This document shows, in pieces, positions 18,490 to 27,635 of a stretch of 64,000 nucleotides of DNA. Each line of letters starts with the position of its first letter. Positions within the stretch are counted from its first letter, which is position 1. This DNA is from Labedella endophytica (GTDB taxonomy: Bacteria > Actinomycetota > Actinomycetes > Actinomycetales > Microbacteriaceae), in NCBI RefSeq assembly GCF_003990045.1, contig NZ_RZGZ01000002.1:1054001-1118000 (forward strand), given 5' to 3'. The notes below the pieces were generated by a model. That model saw only the letters and a program-made list of their open reading frames with translations. It did not search any database and was not told the origin of the DNA. A program made the translations under genes and the position numbers.

Positions 18490-19215
18490 ATGGCATGGCG
18501 TGAGGCTCCGGTGATCCGCGTGGATCGGTACGCCGACGCCGAGGTGGACGAGCGTCAGTGGCCGGCGACGATCCCCGCGGTCCGGCAGCTGCTCGGGGAG
18601 GGGTTCGAGCTCTCCCCCGGCGTCACGTTCCTCGTGGGCGAGAACGGCTCAGGCAAGTCCACCATCCTCGAGGGCATCGCTCTCGCCTACGGGATGTCGC
18701 CGGAAGGCGGGTCGACGTTCGCGCACCACTCCACCCGGGCGTCGGAATCGCCGCTGTCGGACTGGCTCCGTATCCGGCGGGGTCTCGGTGCCAACCGCTG
18801 GGGATTCTTCCTCCGAGCCGAGACGATGCACTCCTTCTATACGTATCTCGAGGAGAACCCGTCGATGAGGGGCGAGCCGACCTTCCATGAGATGAGCCAC
18901 GGGGAGTCGTTCCTGGCGATCCTCGAGAGCCGCTTCGACGGGCCGGCGTTCTTCTGCCTCGACGAGCCCGAAGCGGCCCTGTCGTTCTCGTCGGTCCTGA
19001 CTCTCATCGCGACGCTGCAGCGGGTGGTCTCCGAGGGCGGACAGGTACTCTGCGCCACCCACTCACCCGTGCTCGCGTCGCTCCCCGGCGCCCGGATCCT
19101 CGAGACGGGGCCGTGGGGCATCCGCCCGAGCACGTGGGAGGATCTCGACGTCGTGCAGCACTGGCGGCGTTTCCTCGACGAACCCGGGCGCTACCTCCGT
19201 CACCTCGCAGAGTGA
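18490..19215 (+). CDS. AAA/ABC-type ATPase (COG3910-like)
   Basis: 241 residues, a stand-alone ATPase with no membrane partner. Walker A VGENGSGKST near residue 56, signature-like EMSHGES near residue 136, Walker B FFCLDEPE near residue 157, and a switch His in CATHSPVL. This arrangement is that of predicted single-domain ATPases distantly related to ABC and SMC proteins. The next gene, a serine hydrolase, begins 20 bp after the stop, so they may be co-transcribed. Biological role unknown. Confidence 0.82.
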   Translation: MAWREAPVIRVDRYADAEVDERQWPATIPAVRQLLGEGFELSPGVTFLVGENGSGKSTILEGIALAYGMSPEGGSTFAHHSTRASESPLSDWLRIRRGLGANRWGFFLRAETMHSFYTYLEENPSMRGEPTFHEMSHGESFLAILESRFDGPAFFCLDEPEAALSFSSVLTLIATLQRVVSEGGQVLCATHSPVLASLPGARILETGPWGIRPSTWEDLDVVQHWRRFLDEPGRYLRHLAE

Positions 19216-19235
19216 TCGTTCGGCAGACTGGAGCG

Positions 19236-20144
19236 GTGACCCGAGCTGAAACCGTCCGTGACCGCATCGTCGAGCAGGTCGCCGTACAGGGTTTCGGCGC
19301 CCACGGCCTGCACGTCCTCATCGGCGAGGACGAGGCCGGCCACCGCTGGACCGACGACGTGCGCGAGGAGATCCACTCGGTCGCGAAGGGCATCTGCGTG
19401 CTGGCAGTCGGCCTCGCCGCCGAAGACGGATTGATCTCGATGGAGACGACGGTCGGGGAGGCGTTCCCGGACGCGGCGTTCGGCGACGGCACCGCGGAGG
19501 TCACGCTACGACGGCTCCTCAGCATGTCGAGTGGCGTCGATCTGCCGTGGTCGCCCACCCTGTTGACCGACTGGCCCGACCTGGCGCTCGAATTCCTGAG
19601 CAGGCCGTCACGCGGCCCCGTCTTCCAGTACGCGACCGCGAGCACGTACACGGCGATGCGCATGCTCGAGACTCGTGTCGGCGACGTCGGAGCGTACGTG
19701 GACCGGAAGCTGTTCGCCCCTCTCGGCATCCACGACGTCCCGTGGGCTCGCTGCCCTCTCGGCTTCGTCGCGGCCGGTGAGGGGCTCGCTCTCCGCACCG
19801 AGGAGATGGCCCGCGTGGGCCGATTGATCCGTGACCGCGGTCGTTGGCGCGGTGATCAGTTGGTGTCAGCCGAGTGGATAGACGCGATGCACTCCGGCTG
19901 GGTGACCGCCGGCGTGAACCCCGGCTACGACCGCTACGCCCTCGCCGGTTGGGACGGCCCGGGCGCAGGCTGGCGCCTCCACGGCGCCTACGGGCAACTG
20001 CTGATCTTCGTGGGCGACGCCGTGGTGACCTTCACCGCGCACGACCACGAGGGCGCCGATCGTATCGCGGCGTCGGTCGTCGCCCTGCTCACCGAGGTCG
20101 CGCCTGAGCGCAAGCCACCCCGCCTGCCACCCCACCCTGCCTAG
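19236..20144 (+). CDS. Serine hydrolase, beta-lactamase class C / esterase family
   Basis: 302 residues from the GTG at 19236 (GGAG just upstream); a GTG at 19212 overlapping the previous stop is an alternative. The catalytic SxxK is HSVAKG near residue 48. The second motif is FQYATAST, the Tyr position of class C enzymes with Thr where Asn is usual. The third, near the C-terminus, is HGAYGQ. No signal peptide, so it is probably a cytosolic esterase or D-amino-acid peptidase-like enzyme rather than a resistance beta-lactamase. Confidence 0.8.
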   Translation: MTRAETVRDRIVEQVAVQGFGAHGLHVLIGEDEAGHRWTDDVREEIHSVAKGICVLAVGLAAEDGLISMETTVGEAFPDAAFGDGTAEVTLRRLLSMSSGVDLPWSPTLLTDWPDLALEFLSRPSRGPVFQYATASTYTAMRMLETRVGDVGAYVDRKLFAPLGIHDVPWARCPLGFVAAGEGLALRTEEMARVGRLIRDRGRWRGDQLVSAEWIDAMHSGWVTAGVNPGYDRYALAGWDGPGAGWRLHGAYGQLLIFVGDAVVTFTAHDHEGADRIAASVVALLTEVAPERKPPRLPPHPA

Positions 20145-20153
20145 GGTGAGGGG

Positions 20154-22019
20154 ATGAAGGCCGTTCCCCCCTCCCCGTCCGACGACTACGCACCGCTGCG
20201 CGACTACGCCGTGATCGGAGACGGGAAGACCGCCGCCCTCATCCGCCCCGATGGACGCGTGGACTGGCTTCCCGTTCCGGCACTCGACGGCGTGCCCGTG
20301 TTCGCGGCGCTCCTCGACGAGGAGGGTGGAGGACGGATCGAGCTGTGTCCCGAGGGCGAGTTCCGCTCATCGCGACGGTACCTCGACGGCACGAACGTGC
20401 TGCAGACCACCTTCACGACCGACACCGGCACGGTGCGCGTCACGGACGCCCTCGTCACGGGCGTCGCCGGACCACTGCCGTGGACGGAGCTCGCGCGCCG
20501 CATCGAGGGGCTGAAGGGCTCCGTGAAGATGCGCTGGGTGGTGCGCCCCGGCACCGCCCTCGGCACCGTGTCCCCGTGGGTCGAGTATCTGCCGACGATC
20601 GGCGACGACCCCGAGAAGCCCACCGATCCCGGGCCGGACGAATGCGCCGTGCTGCACGTGGACTCCGTGTCGATCGCCGTCGCGGGCTGCGATCACGGCC
20701 CCGGCGAGACCGAGCGCCCGACGGACGGCCGCGAGATCGGCGAGGACGGCGACGGCATGCCGCAGGGCGCTTTCGAGACGAGCGCGGGTTCGACCCACGC
20801 GCTCGTGATCGCGGCGACCCATGACGAGCCCCTGCACGTGCCCGATCCGGAAGAGGCCGTGCAGCGCGTGCAGCGCACGGTGGACGAATGGCGGCAGTGG
20901 TCGAAGGTGTTCACGTACGACGGACCGTGGGCGGATGCGGTCCAGCGCAGCGCGCTCGCGCTCAAGCTCCTCATCCACAGCCAGACGGGCTCGATCGCCG
21001 CCGCCGCGACGACGTCGCTGCCCGAGAGTCGCACGGGTGGGAAGAACTGGGACTACCGCTTCGCCTGGGTGCGCGACCTCGCCTATACGACGCACGCGCT
21101 CGTGCGGTTCGGTCTGCGCGAGGAGACCCAGGCGGCTCTCTCATGGATGCTCCGCACGGTGAAGGCGGACGGCACGCCGCTGCGCGTCTTCTTCGACCTG
21201 CACGGCCGGCCGCCCGGCGACCCGGTGGAGCACCAGGTTCCGGGGTGGCGTGGCATCGGCCCCGTCGTCACCGGCAACCCCGCGGGCGAGCAGCTGCAGC
21301 TCGGCGTCTACGGCGACCTGCTCGACATCGCCCGCCTGCACGTCGACGCCGGCAACGTGCTGGACGTGCCCACGCGGCGCCTCCTCGCCGCCACCGCCGA
21401 CACGACGTGCGACCTCTGGCGGCGCCCCGATTCCGGCATGTGGGAGCTGCCCGCCCTGAACCGCCACACCTCGAGCATGATGGGCTGTTGGCAGGCGCTC
21501 GACGCCGCCGTGCATCTCGCCGAGGTCGGCGGCCTCACGGGCAGCGTCGACCGGTGGCGCACGGAACGCGACCGCATCCACACGTGGGTGTGGGAGAACT
21601 GCTGGTCGGAAGAGAAGCAGGCCTGGACGATGTTCGCGGGCGGCGACGAGCTCGACACCTCCGTGCTCCTCCACGCCCCGAGCGGCTTCGACCGCGGTGA
21701 GCGCATGGCCTCGACGATCGACGCGATCATCGCGGAGCTCGGCACGGACGGGCCGCCCTACCGCTACTCGGGGGTCGAGACGGAGGAGGTCCCGTTCGTG
21801 GCGTGCGGTTTCTGGCTCGCCTCGGCCCTCGCGTGCACCGGCCGTGTCGACGATGCCCGCGCGCTCATGGACCGGATGCTGTCGTATTCCAACGACGTCG
21901 GCCTGTACTCCGAGATGCTCGACCCCACGACGGGCGAGTTCTGGGGCAACCTGCCCCAGGGCCTCAGCCACCTCGCCCTCATCAACGCCGCCATCACCAT
22001 CGAGGAGCTCACACGATGA
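20154..22019 (+). CDS. Glycoside hydrolase family 15 protein
   Basis: 621 residues, start preceded by GGTGAGGGG. The N-terminal beta-sandwich domain (residues 1-230) is followed by an (alpha/alpha)6 barrel. Family signatures include NWDYRFAWVRDLAYTTHAL near residue 298, the acidic EVPFVACGFWLA near residue 545 with the catalytic base, and the closing GNLPQGLSHLALINAA. GH15 enzymes release glucose from starch-like glucans or trehalose; which one is unclear. The stop overlaps the SMP-30 gene by 4 bp (ATGA), linking the enzyme to a sugar lactonase. Confidence 0.92.
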   Translation: MKAVPPSPSDDYAPLRDYAVIGDGKTAALIRPDGRVDWLPVPALDGVPVFAALLDEEGGGRIELCPEGEFRSSRRYLDGTNVLQTTFTTDTGTVRVTDALVTGVAGPLPWTELARRIEGLKGSVKMRWVVRPGTALGTVSPWVEYLPTIGDDPEKPTDPGPDECAVLHVDSVSIAVAGCDHGPGETERPTDGREIGEDGDGMPQGAFETSAGSTHALVIAATHDEPLHVPDPEEAVQRVQRTVDEWRQWSKVFTYDGPWADAVQRSALALKLLIHSQTGSIAAAATTSLPESRTGGKNWDYRFAWVRDLAYTTHALVRFGLREETQAALSWMLRTVKADGTPLRVFFDLHGRPPGDPVEHQVPGWRGIGPVVTGNPAGEQLQLGVYGDLLDIARLHVDAGNVLDVPTRRLLAATADTTCDLWRRPDSGMWELPALNRHTSSMMGCWQALDAAVHLAEVGGLTGSVDRWRTERDRIHTWVWENCWSEEKQAWTMFAGGDELDTSVLLHAPSGFDRGERMASTIDAIIAELGTDGPPYRYSGVETEEVPFVACGFWLASALACTGRVDDARALMDRMLSYSNDVGLYSEMLDPTTGEFWGNLPQGLSHLALINAAITIEELTR

Positions 22020-22891
22020 CCGATCCCCTGGACACCTTCCGTCGTTCGCGCGCCGTGCTCGTCGAGAGCCCCTACTGGGATGCCGGGCTCGGCGCGCTCT
22101 GCTGGGTGGACATCACCGCCGGCACCGTCCACATCAGCCCGCTCGACGGATCCGTGGACGGGTCTGACGACACGGTCATCACGCTGCCGCCGCCCGTCTC
22201 CGCGGTGCAGCCGCGGGCCGGTGGCGGGTTCATCGTCGCGGGCGACCGCGATCGCGTCCTCCTCCTCGACACGGACGGCGCCGTCGAGCGCGAGCTCGCG
22301 ACGCTCCCGCTCCGCCACGAGGGCCTGCGGGTGAACGAGGGCAAGGTGGACCCGTTCGGCCGTTTCGTGATCGGCGGCATGGTCGTGGTCGGCGACGACC
22401 CCGTGGCCGAGTTCCATCGCGTGTCCGCGGACGGATCCATCGAGACGCTCGCGAGCGGTTTCGGCACGACGAACGGGCTCGAATGGTCGGACGACGCGGA
22501 GACGATCTACGTCACGGACACGAACGTCTCCACCGTCTTCCGCGCACCGTACGACGAGACGGGCCCCATCGGCGAGCTCACGCCGTTCCTCGTGGGCAAG
22601 CCGTCCGACGGCCTCGTTCGCGACGCCGACGGCTACTTCTGGAACGGCCTCTACGGTGAGGGCGTCGTGGTGCGCTGGGCGCCCGACGGCACGATCGACC
22701 GCACCGTGGAGGTCCCCGCCCCCAACGTGACGGGCGTGACGATCGGCGGCCCCGACCTCCGCACCCTCTTCGTCGGCACCGCCCGCGAGAACCTCACCGA
22801 GGAGGACCTCGAGGCGAAGCCGGGCAGCGGCGACATCTTCACCCTCCGTCTCGACGTGCCGGGTCTGCCGGTGAATGCGTTCGCGGGGTAG
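22016..22891 (+). CDS. SMP-30/gluconolactonase family protein
   Basis: 291 residues, a six-bladed propeller lactonase. The metal ligands are suggested by the N-terminal VESPYWD (Glu), GTTNGLEWS (Asn) and the late KPSDGLVRDADG (Asp). Further signatures are LRVNEGKVDPFGRFVIGGM and YVTDTNVSTV. It probably opens a sugar lactone such as gluconolactone. Translationally coupled to the GH15 gene upstream, which suggests glucose released by GH15 and then oxidised feeds it; this link is an inference. Confidence 0.9.
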   Translation: MTDPLDTFRRSRAVLVESPYWDAGLGALCWVDITAGTVHISPLDGSVDGSDDTVITLPPPVSAVQPRAGGGFIVAGDRDRVLLLDTDGAVERELATLPLRHEGLRVNEGKVDPFGRFVIGGMVVVGDDPVAEFHRVSADGSIETLASGFGTTNGLEWSDDAETIYVTDTNVSTVFRAPYDETGPIGELTPFLVGKPSDGLVRDADGYFWNGLYGEGVVVRWAPDGTIDRTVEVPAPNVTGVTIGGPDLRTLFVGTARENLTEEDLEAKPGSGDIFTLRLDVPGLPVNAFAG

Positions 22892-22938
22892 GTGGGCGGA
22901 GGGTCTGGTCTCAGCGGGGGGGCGGTACTGTCGCCGGT

Positions 22939-23574
22939 ATGACCTCCGCGGACGCTGCCCCCGTCGCCGCGCGGTGGGTCGCCGTGGCGCGGCTGGGGCT
23001 CGGGGTCGCGATTCTCGGCGTTCTGGGGTTCGCATACCTCGAGGGTGGCGACCGGAACCCGTTCGACTTCTTCGGCTACTTCACGAACCTGACGAGTCTG
23101 CTGACCGCTTTCGTCCTCATCTCCACCGGTCTCTCCGGGAGTGCCGGACGACGGGTGCCGGGCTGGCTCCTTTTGTCGCGCGCCGTCGCGACGGCCTGCC
23201 TGCTCGTCATCGCTGTGGTCTACAACGCCTTCGTTCCCGGCACCGGCTCCGCTCCGCCGTGGGTGAGCGTGAGTCTCCACCTCATCGTCCCCGTGCTGGT
23301 GCTGCTCGACTGGGTGCTGATCGGTGACAGGGGCGCCCTGCCCTGGCACCGGCTGTGGCTGATCCTGCCGTACCCGGCCGTGTGGGTCGCCGTCGTCCTG
23401 ATCCGCGGGGTGACAGACGGCTGGGTGCCGTACGGCTTCCTCCTGCCGGAGCGCGGGGCCCTCTCGCTGACCCTGAACGTCGCCGGTCTCCTGGGCGCGC
23501 TGCTTCTCGCGGGTGTGATCGTGTGGTGGTGCAGCCGTTACCCCGCACGAGCGACCCGTGCGTCGCGCCCCTAG
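22939..23574 (+). CDS. Pr6Pr family membrane protein
   Basis: 211 residues with six predicted helices. Signature sequence includes FFGYFTNLTSLLTAF near residue 47, VYNAFVPG, LHLIVPVLVLLDW near residue 119 and WHRLWLILPYPAVW. These are the conserved parts of the FAR-17a/AIG1-like (Pr6Pr) family, whose function in bacteria is unknown. The start has TACTGT ending 7 nt upstream (likely leaderless). The 3' end overlaps the convergent DUF1349 gene by 4 bp. Confidence 0.85.
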   Translation: MTSADAAPVAARWVAVARLGLGVAILGVLGFAYLEGGDRNPFDFFGYFTNLTSLLTAFVLISTGLSGSAGRRVPGWLLLSRAVATACLLVIAVVYNAFVPGTGSAPPWVSVSLHLIVPVLVLLDWVLIGDRGALPWHRLWLILPYPAVWVAVVLIRGVTDGWVPYGFLLPERGALSLTLNVAGLLGALLLAGVIVWWCSRYPARATRASRP

Positions 23575-24197
23575 GACCCGTCGCGGAGGTCGGCCAACGT
23601 GACGGAGCGGAAGGCGACGTCCGAGAAGGTCACGTCGCACCCGTCGCCCATCGGGCTCTGCACCTCGAGGCCCACGCGCACGCCGCTGGAGAGCGGCCCG
23701 AAGGAGAAGGCCCGGACGAAGCTCCACCGCTCGCCGTCAACGGAGGCGTGGAAGGCCCATACCCCGGACTGACGCGCGACGCGCAACCACACCTCGCGGC
23801 CGGCGACGTCGAAGGCGTTCGCATCGTCGGACAGCCCGCGAGTCACGACGGTTACGACCATCGGGGTACCGTCGGGGGAAAATTCGAAGCACAGCTTCGC
23901 CCAGTGCGTCTCGTCCGCCCAGAGGAAGAGCGTGCCGGCGTCGAAGGTGTCGCGAAAGTCGACGCCGACGCGCGCGGAGAACGCGAAGTCGCCGGCGGGC
24001 GGGTCGCCGAGCACCGCGACCGCATTCATCTGCGACTCGGCCGCGACCCCGCCGTCGCCGCCGCTCGGGTCGACGAAGAAGTCGCTGTGGGGCTTCGCCG
24101 TCACCGACACGGAGCTGGCGTCGCTCCGCCACACCCAGTCCTCGTTGGGGACGAGCGGGAAGGGGACGTCGGCGAGCTGCAGCGTGTTGTGATTCAT
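23571..24197 (-). CDS. DUF1349 (concanavalin-like) protein
   Basis: 208 residues from the ATG at 24197; GATAAT ends 7 nt upstream. The beta-rich domain has the family's PHSDFFVDPSG, MNAVAVLGDPPAGDF, DAGTLFLWADETHWAKLCFE and VVTRGLSDDANAF. DUF1349 proteins fold as a jellyroll and are thought to bind carbohydrate, but none of the sequence here tells the ligand. No signal peptide. Confidence 0.85.
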   Translation of the reverse strand: MNHNTLQLADVPFPLVPNEDWVWRSDASSVSVTAKPHSDFFVDPSGGDGGVAAESQMNAVAVLGDPPAGDFAFSARVGVDFRDTFDAGTLFLWADETHWAKLCFEFSPDGTPMVVTVVTRGLSDDANAFDVAGREVWLRVARQSGVWAFHASVDGERWSFVRAFSFGPLSSGVRVGLEVQSPMGDGCDVTFSDVAFRSVTLADLRDGS

Positions 24198-24255
24198 GGA
24201 CACCATTATCGAGGAGGCGCATTCGGCGCTACCGCAGCGACGAGCACCCCCGGGG

Positions 24256-24558
24256 TCAGTTGCGAGGCGCCGGCGTGTCCGCGAAGAATCGCGCCAGGAA
24301 CACGCCCATGACCGCTGCCCCCGCCCCGACCGCGAACCACTCGCGACCGGAGGTGCGCCTCCCGAGGACGACCATTCCCCCGACGACGTTCATCCCGCTC
24401 CACACGACGTTCAGCCCGGGCGAGGACCGCCCCCGGCCGGGTGGTGACGCGAATGGCGTGGGGAAGCGCCGACCCTGCACACCCGCGACACCGTGCGGGA
24501 CGGCATTCGCGAGCAACACCCCGGCGGCGACGCGACTGAGCACTCGACGAGAAGACAT
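24256..24558 (-). CDS. Small membrane protein of unknown function
   Basis: 100 residues. The ATG at 24558 follows GGAGGGG; an ATG four codons earlier is less likely. Helix 1 covers VAAGVLLANAVPHGVAGVQG and helix 2 WFAVGAGAAVMGVFLARF, with a middle hydrophobic stretch VVWSGMNVVGGMVVL. The conserved core (NAVPHGVAGVQGRRFPTPFA) resembles small uncharacterised membrane proteins of Gram-positive bacteria. Confidence 0.65.
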   Translation of the reverse strand: MSSRRVLSRVAAGVLLANAVPHGVAGVQGRRFPTPFASPPGRGRSSPGLNVVWSGMNVVGGMVVLGRRTSGREWFAVGAGAAVMGVFLARFFADTPAPRN

Positions 24559-24641
24559 CTGCCCCTCCATCCTGTTGTCGCGAATCTAGCTCCGCACGAG
24601 CGACCCGGCAATGAGCCTGTCCGCGCGGTCGATTCCCCCGA

Positions 24642-25019
24642 TCATCGCGGGGCCGGCCGCGAGAAGAGGTTGACGAGGGTGCCGTCGGGATCACGGAACA
24701 AGGTGGACCTGTTGCCCCACGGCATGGTGGTGGGTTCGAGCACGATGTCCTCGAGCACGTCGTGGAGGCGAGCGAACTCCGCGTCGACATCGGTTACGAG
24801 GAACTCCACGATGATCGAGTTGTTCCGGCCCGGTTGCGGTGCGTCGGCGCCCAACATCGCGACGGTCGCCGTGCTTGCGATCGCGACGGCGCCCGACGCC
24901 GTTCGGATCTCGGCGAACACCGGCGCGGGCCGCGTCGCGGTCGTCCCCGTCACCGCCTCGTAGAAGCGGGTGAGTCGGTCGACGTCGTGCGTGATGATGC
25001 GGATCGATGCGAGGTCCAT
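24642..25019 (-). CDS. VOC family protein (glyoxalase-like)
   Basis: 125 residues, start preceded by AAGGGAAG. Single vicinal-oxygen-chelate unit: IRIITHDVDRLTRFYEAVTG at the N-terminus and STLFRDPDGTLVNLFSRP at the C-terminus. The first metal position is His in ITHDV. Enzyme or binding protein; substrate unknown. The WYL regulator gene lies 77 bp upstream on the same strand and may control it. Confidence 0.85.
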   Translation of the reverse strand: MDLASIRIITHDVDRLTRFYEAVTGTTATRPAPVFAEIRTASGAVAIASTATVAMLGADAPQPGRNNSIIVEFLVTDVDAEFARLHDVLEDIVLEPTTMPWGNRSTLFRDPDGTLVNLFSRPAPR

Positions 25020-25096
25020 GGTCTTCCCTTTCCGTCGCACCGTCCGGCACGACGACCTCATCCTCGTGTCCTCGGACGACAACGTCGTGTCGGTGT

Positions 25097-25804
25097 TTAG
25101 GTCGGGTCGTCGCCCAGACCGACCGCTCGCAACCGTCCCTCGACGATGCCGAGATCCTCCGCTCGAAGCGGTCGCCGCGGTGCTCGCTCGCCCAGTATCT
25201 CCGCCTGGACCATGCGGTCGCCGCGGAACGCACGCAGCCCATCGCGGAGCCGACACCACGCGATCAGGTACCAGTCGTTCCCCTTGCCGACGAACCCCAT
25301 CGGCTCGACATCGCGCATTGTGGCCTCTCCGTCGCGGTCGATATAGGAGAGCCGGAGGACGTGCCCTGTCCGGAGCGCGTAGGCCACGCTCGGCGGTGCC
25401 TCATTCGACCTGTCGTCGCTCAGTAGGTGGATGCGGGTGGCGAGCTCCGCCGTTTGCTGCAGGCTACGATCCTCCATGACCGCGAGGACCTTGCGGAGGG
25501 CCGACGTGGCCGAATCGCGGAACGGGCTCGTCGCCAACGTCCCGAGAGCGATCATCACGGCGAGCGCCTCGTCGACCGTGAATCCGAGGGGCGCGAGGGT
25601 GCGCGCCGCGTCGAGGCAGTATCCGCCGGTGCGGCCGGGTTCCGCCCAGATCGGAACCCCGCCCTGCTGCAGTGCCGAGATGTCCCGCTCGATGGTTCGC
25701 GAACTGACCTCGAACCGTTCGGCGAGCCACCGCGCGCTCCGGGGCCGCGGCGACACGGCCCGCAACTCCTCCACGAGGGCGTACAGCCTGTCGGTGCGCG
25801 TCAC
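25097..25804 (-). CDS. WYL-domain transcriptional regulator (YafY/DeoR-type HTH)
   Basis: 235 residues. N-terminal winged helix with LAERFEVSSRTIERDISALQ, then a middle region, then the WYL domain with VEPMGFVGKGNDWYLIAWC near residue 160 and LRAFRGDRM. WYL domains sense small nucleic-acid or nucleotide ligands in some homologues. The GTG start at 25804 has TAATGT ending 6 nt upstream, suggesting a leaderless transcript. Divergent from the stress-type SDR and upstream of the VOC gene, either of which may be the target. Confidence 0.88.
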   Translation of the reverse strand: MTRTDRLYALVEELRAVSPRPRSARWLAERFEVSSRTIERDISALQQGGVPIWAEPGRTGGYCLDAARTLAPLGFTVDEALAVMIALGTLATSPFRDSATSALRKVLAVMEDRSLQQTAELATRIHLLSDDRSNEAPPSVAYALRTGHVLRLSYIDRDGEATMRDVEPMGFVGKGNDWYLIAWCRLRDGLRAFRGDRMVQAEILGERAPRRPLRAEDLGIVEGRLRAVGLGDDPT

Positions 25805-26082
25805 ACCTCGACATTAGCTTCGAGGCAGGAACGGCGTCCCCACTCCACGGCTTCACGGCGTCCGCCTGAGACGTTCCTGAGTGTCGGATCGGAGACCTCG
25901 ATCGCACCTCGAAACGAATCCGCCGATGATCGGGCAATTCAGGCCGACGGCGTCCGCCGTCGCCCGCCGGGTGAGCGTGCGCAACCCCCTGCGATCCCGC
26001 CTCAGGAGGAGAACACTCGATAACGAGCGATGCGGGAACGCAACGCAACAGACACAGCACGACGATACGAAGACGGAGACAC

Positions 26083-26883
26083 ATGGACCTCGGAATCAGC
26101 GGACGGACTGCACTCATCACCGGCGGAGACTCGGGGATCGGCTGGAACACGGCCCGCATCCTCCTCGCCGAGGGCGCGACCGTCGTGATCTCCGACAAGG
26201 ACCAGGCCAAGCTCGACGAGGCGGCCGCGAAGCTCGACGCCCCGGAGGGCAAGCTGTTCGCCTTCTCGGCCGACATCACGAGCGTCGACGACCTGGCCAC
26301 CCTCCACTCCCAGACACGTGAGGCCGTGGGCGAGATCGACATCCTCGTTCAGTCTTCGGGCATCACCGGCGCGCAGGGTCTCTTCCACGAGATCGACGAC
26401 GCCGGCTGGGTGGACACCCTCGAGGTCGACCTGCTCGGTCCGGTCCGGCTCGTGCGCGAGTTCCTTCCCGACCTCCGCTCCGGCGGATGGGGACGGCTCG
26501 TGTTCCTCGCGAGCGAGGACGCCGTGCAGCCCTACGACGACGAGCTCCCCTACTGCTCGGCCAAGGCCGGCGTGCTCGCCCTCGCGAAGGGCCTCTCGCG
26601 CAGCTACGCCACGGAAGGCCTGCTCGTGAACGCCGTCTCCCCCGCGTTCATCCACACGCCCATGACGGACGCGATGATGACGAAGCGTGCCGGCGAGCTC
26701 GGCACCGACGAGGAGACGGCCATCAAGTCGTTCCTGGACCAGGAGCGCCCCTACATGGAGCTCAAGCGCCGTGGAGAGCCGAAAGAAGTGGCGAATGTCG
26801 TCGCGTTCCTCTGCTCCGACCTCGCCTCGTTCGTGAACGGCTCCAACTACCGGGTCGACTCCGGCTCGGTCGCCACGATCTGA
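26083..26883 (+). CDS. Short-chain dehydrogenase/reductase
   Basis: 266 residues. Classical SDR: TGGDSGIG cofactor motif near residue 13, and active-site Tyr and Lys in LPYCSAKAG near residue 165. The C-terminal ends with VNGSNYRVDSGSVATI, typical of the substrate-side cap. First gene of a block with dps, an FAD oxidoreductase, HVA1 and a second SDR, which looks like a general-stress island. Substrate unknown. 73 bp separate it from dps. Confidence 0.9.
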   Translation: MDLGISGRTALITGGDSGIGWNTARILLAEGATVVISDKDQAKLDEAAAKLDAPEGKLFAFSADITSVDDLATLHSQTREAVGEIDILVQSSGITGAQGLFHEIDDAGWVDTLEVDLLGPVRLVREFLPDLRSGGWGRLVFLASEDAVQPYDDELPYCSAKAGVLALAKGLSRSYATEGLLVNAVSPAFIHTPMTDAMMTKRAGELGTDEETAIKSFLDQERPYMELKRRGEPKEVANVVAFLCSDLASFVNGSNYRVDSGSVATI

Positions 26884-26956
26884 CCCTCACCGGTTCCCCG
26901 ACCCCCATCCATCAACGACGACGCCGCGATACCCGCGGCACAAAGGAGAAGAAGAG

Positions 26957-27502
26957 ATGACGGACACACTCGACCGCACCACCACCGCCCCCGCCGACGC
27001 CGGAGCGAAGAAGACCCGCCGCCAGAACGCCGAGAAGGGCTTCGTGGCGACGAAGGAACTCACCGACAGCATGCAGGCCGTGCTCGTCGACCTCATCGAA
27101 CTGCACCTCCAGGGCAAGCAGGCCCACTGGAACATCGTGGGCCGGAACTTCCGCGACCTGCACCTCCAGCTCGACGAGATCATCGACGCAGCGCGCGAGT
27201 TCAGCGACGAGGTCGCCGAGCGACTCCGCGCGCTCCACGCGGTGCCGGACGGCCGTAGCGATACTGTGTCGGCGACGACGTCCCTGCCGGAGTTCCCCCA
27301 CGGCGAGATCGACACGACGGATGCCGTCGACCTCGTCGTCCAGCGCCTCGAGGCCACCGTCGGCACCATGCGCGAGGTCCACGACACGATCGACGACGCG
27401 GACCCGACGAGCGCCGACATCCTCCACGGCATCATCGAGAAGCTCGAGCAGTACGCGTGGATGGTGGGTGCGGAGAACCGCACCGCCAAGCGCCTCAGCT
27501 GA
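26957..27502 (+). CDS. dps: DNA-protecting ferritin-like protein Dps
   Basis: 181 residues. Dps dodecamers bind DNA, oxidise Fe(II) with hydrogen peroxide and store the iron. The inter-subunit ferroxidase site is visible as KQAHWNIVGRNF (His) and HLQLDEIIDAAREF (Asp, Glu). The N-terminal tail is Lys/Arg-containing (AKKTRRQNAEKG) and may bind DNA. Start preceded by AAAGGAG. Two hairpins follow the stop at 27515-27564. Confidence 0.95.
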   Translation: MTDTLDRTTTAPADAGAKKTRRQNAEKGFVATKELTDSMQAVLVDLIELHLQGKQAHWNIVGRNFRDLHLQLDEIIDAAREFSDEVAERLRALHAVPDGRSDTVSATTSLPEFPHGEIDTTDAVDLVVQRLEATVGTMREVHDTIDDADPTSADILHGIIEKLEQYAWMVGAENRTAKRLS

Positions 27503-27514
27503 GCGAACCCCCAC

Positions 27515-27564
27515 ATCGGCGCAGCCGATCGGCAGCCCCACGCGTGGAGACGCACGTGGGGCTG
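27515..27564 (+). terminator. Double hairpin after dps
   Basis: ATCGGC-GCA-GCCGAT (27515-27529) is followed by CAGCCCCACG (27533-27542) pairing with CGTGGGGCTG (27555-27564). No U-tract; it may slow or end transcription between dps and the oxidoreductase. Confidence 0.4.
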
Positions 27565-27635
27565 ACCCGTCGGGCTCCCCAGAAACACCCTCAACGTCCC
27601 TCACACCCGTCGACCCCCGTCAGGAGAACCGGAAC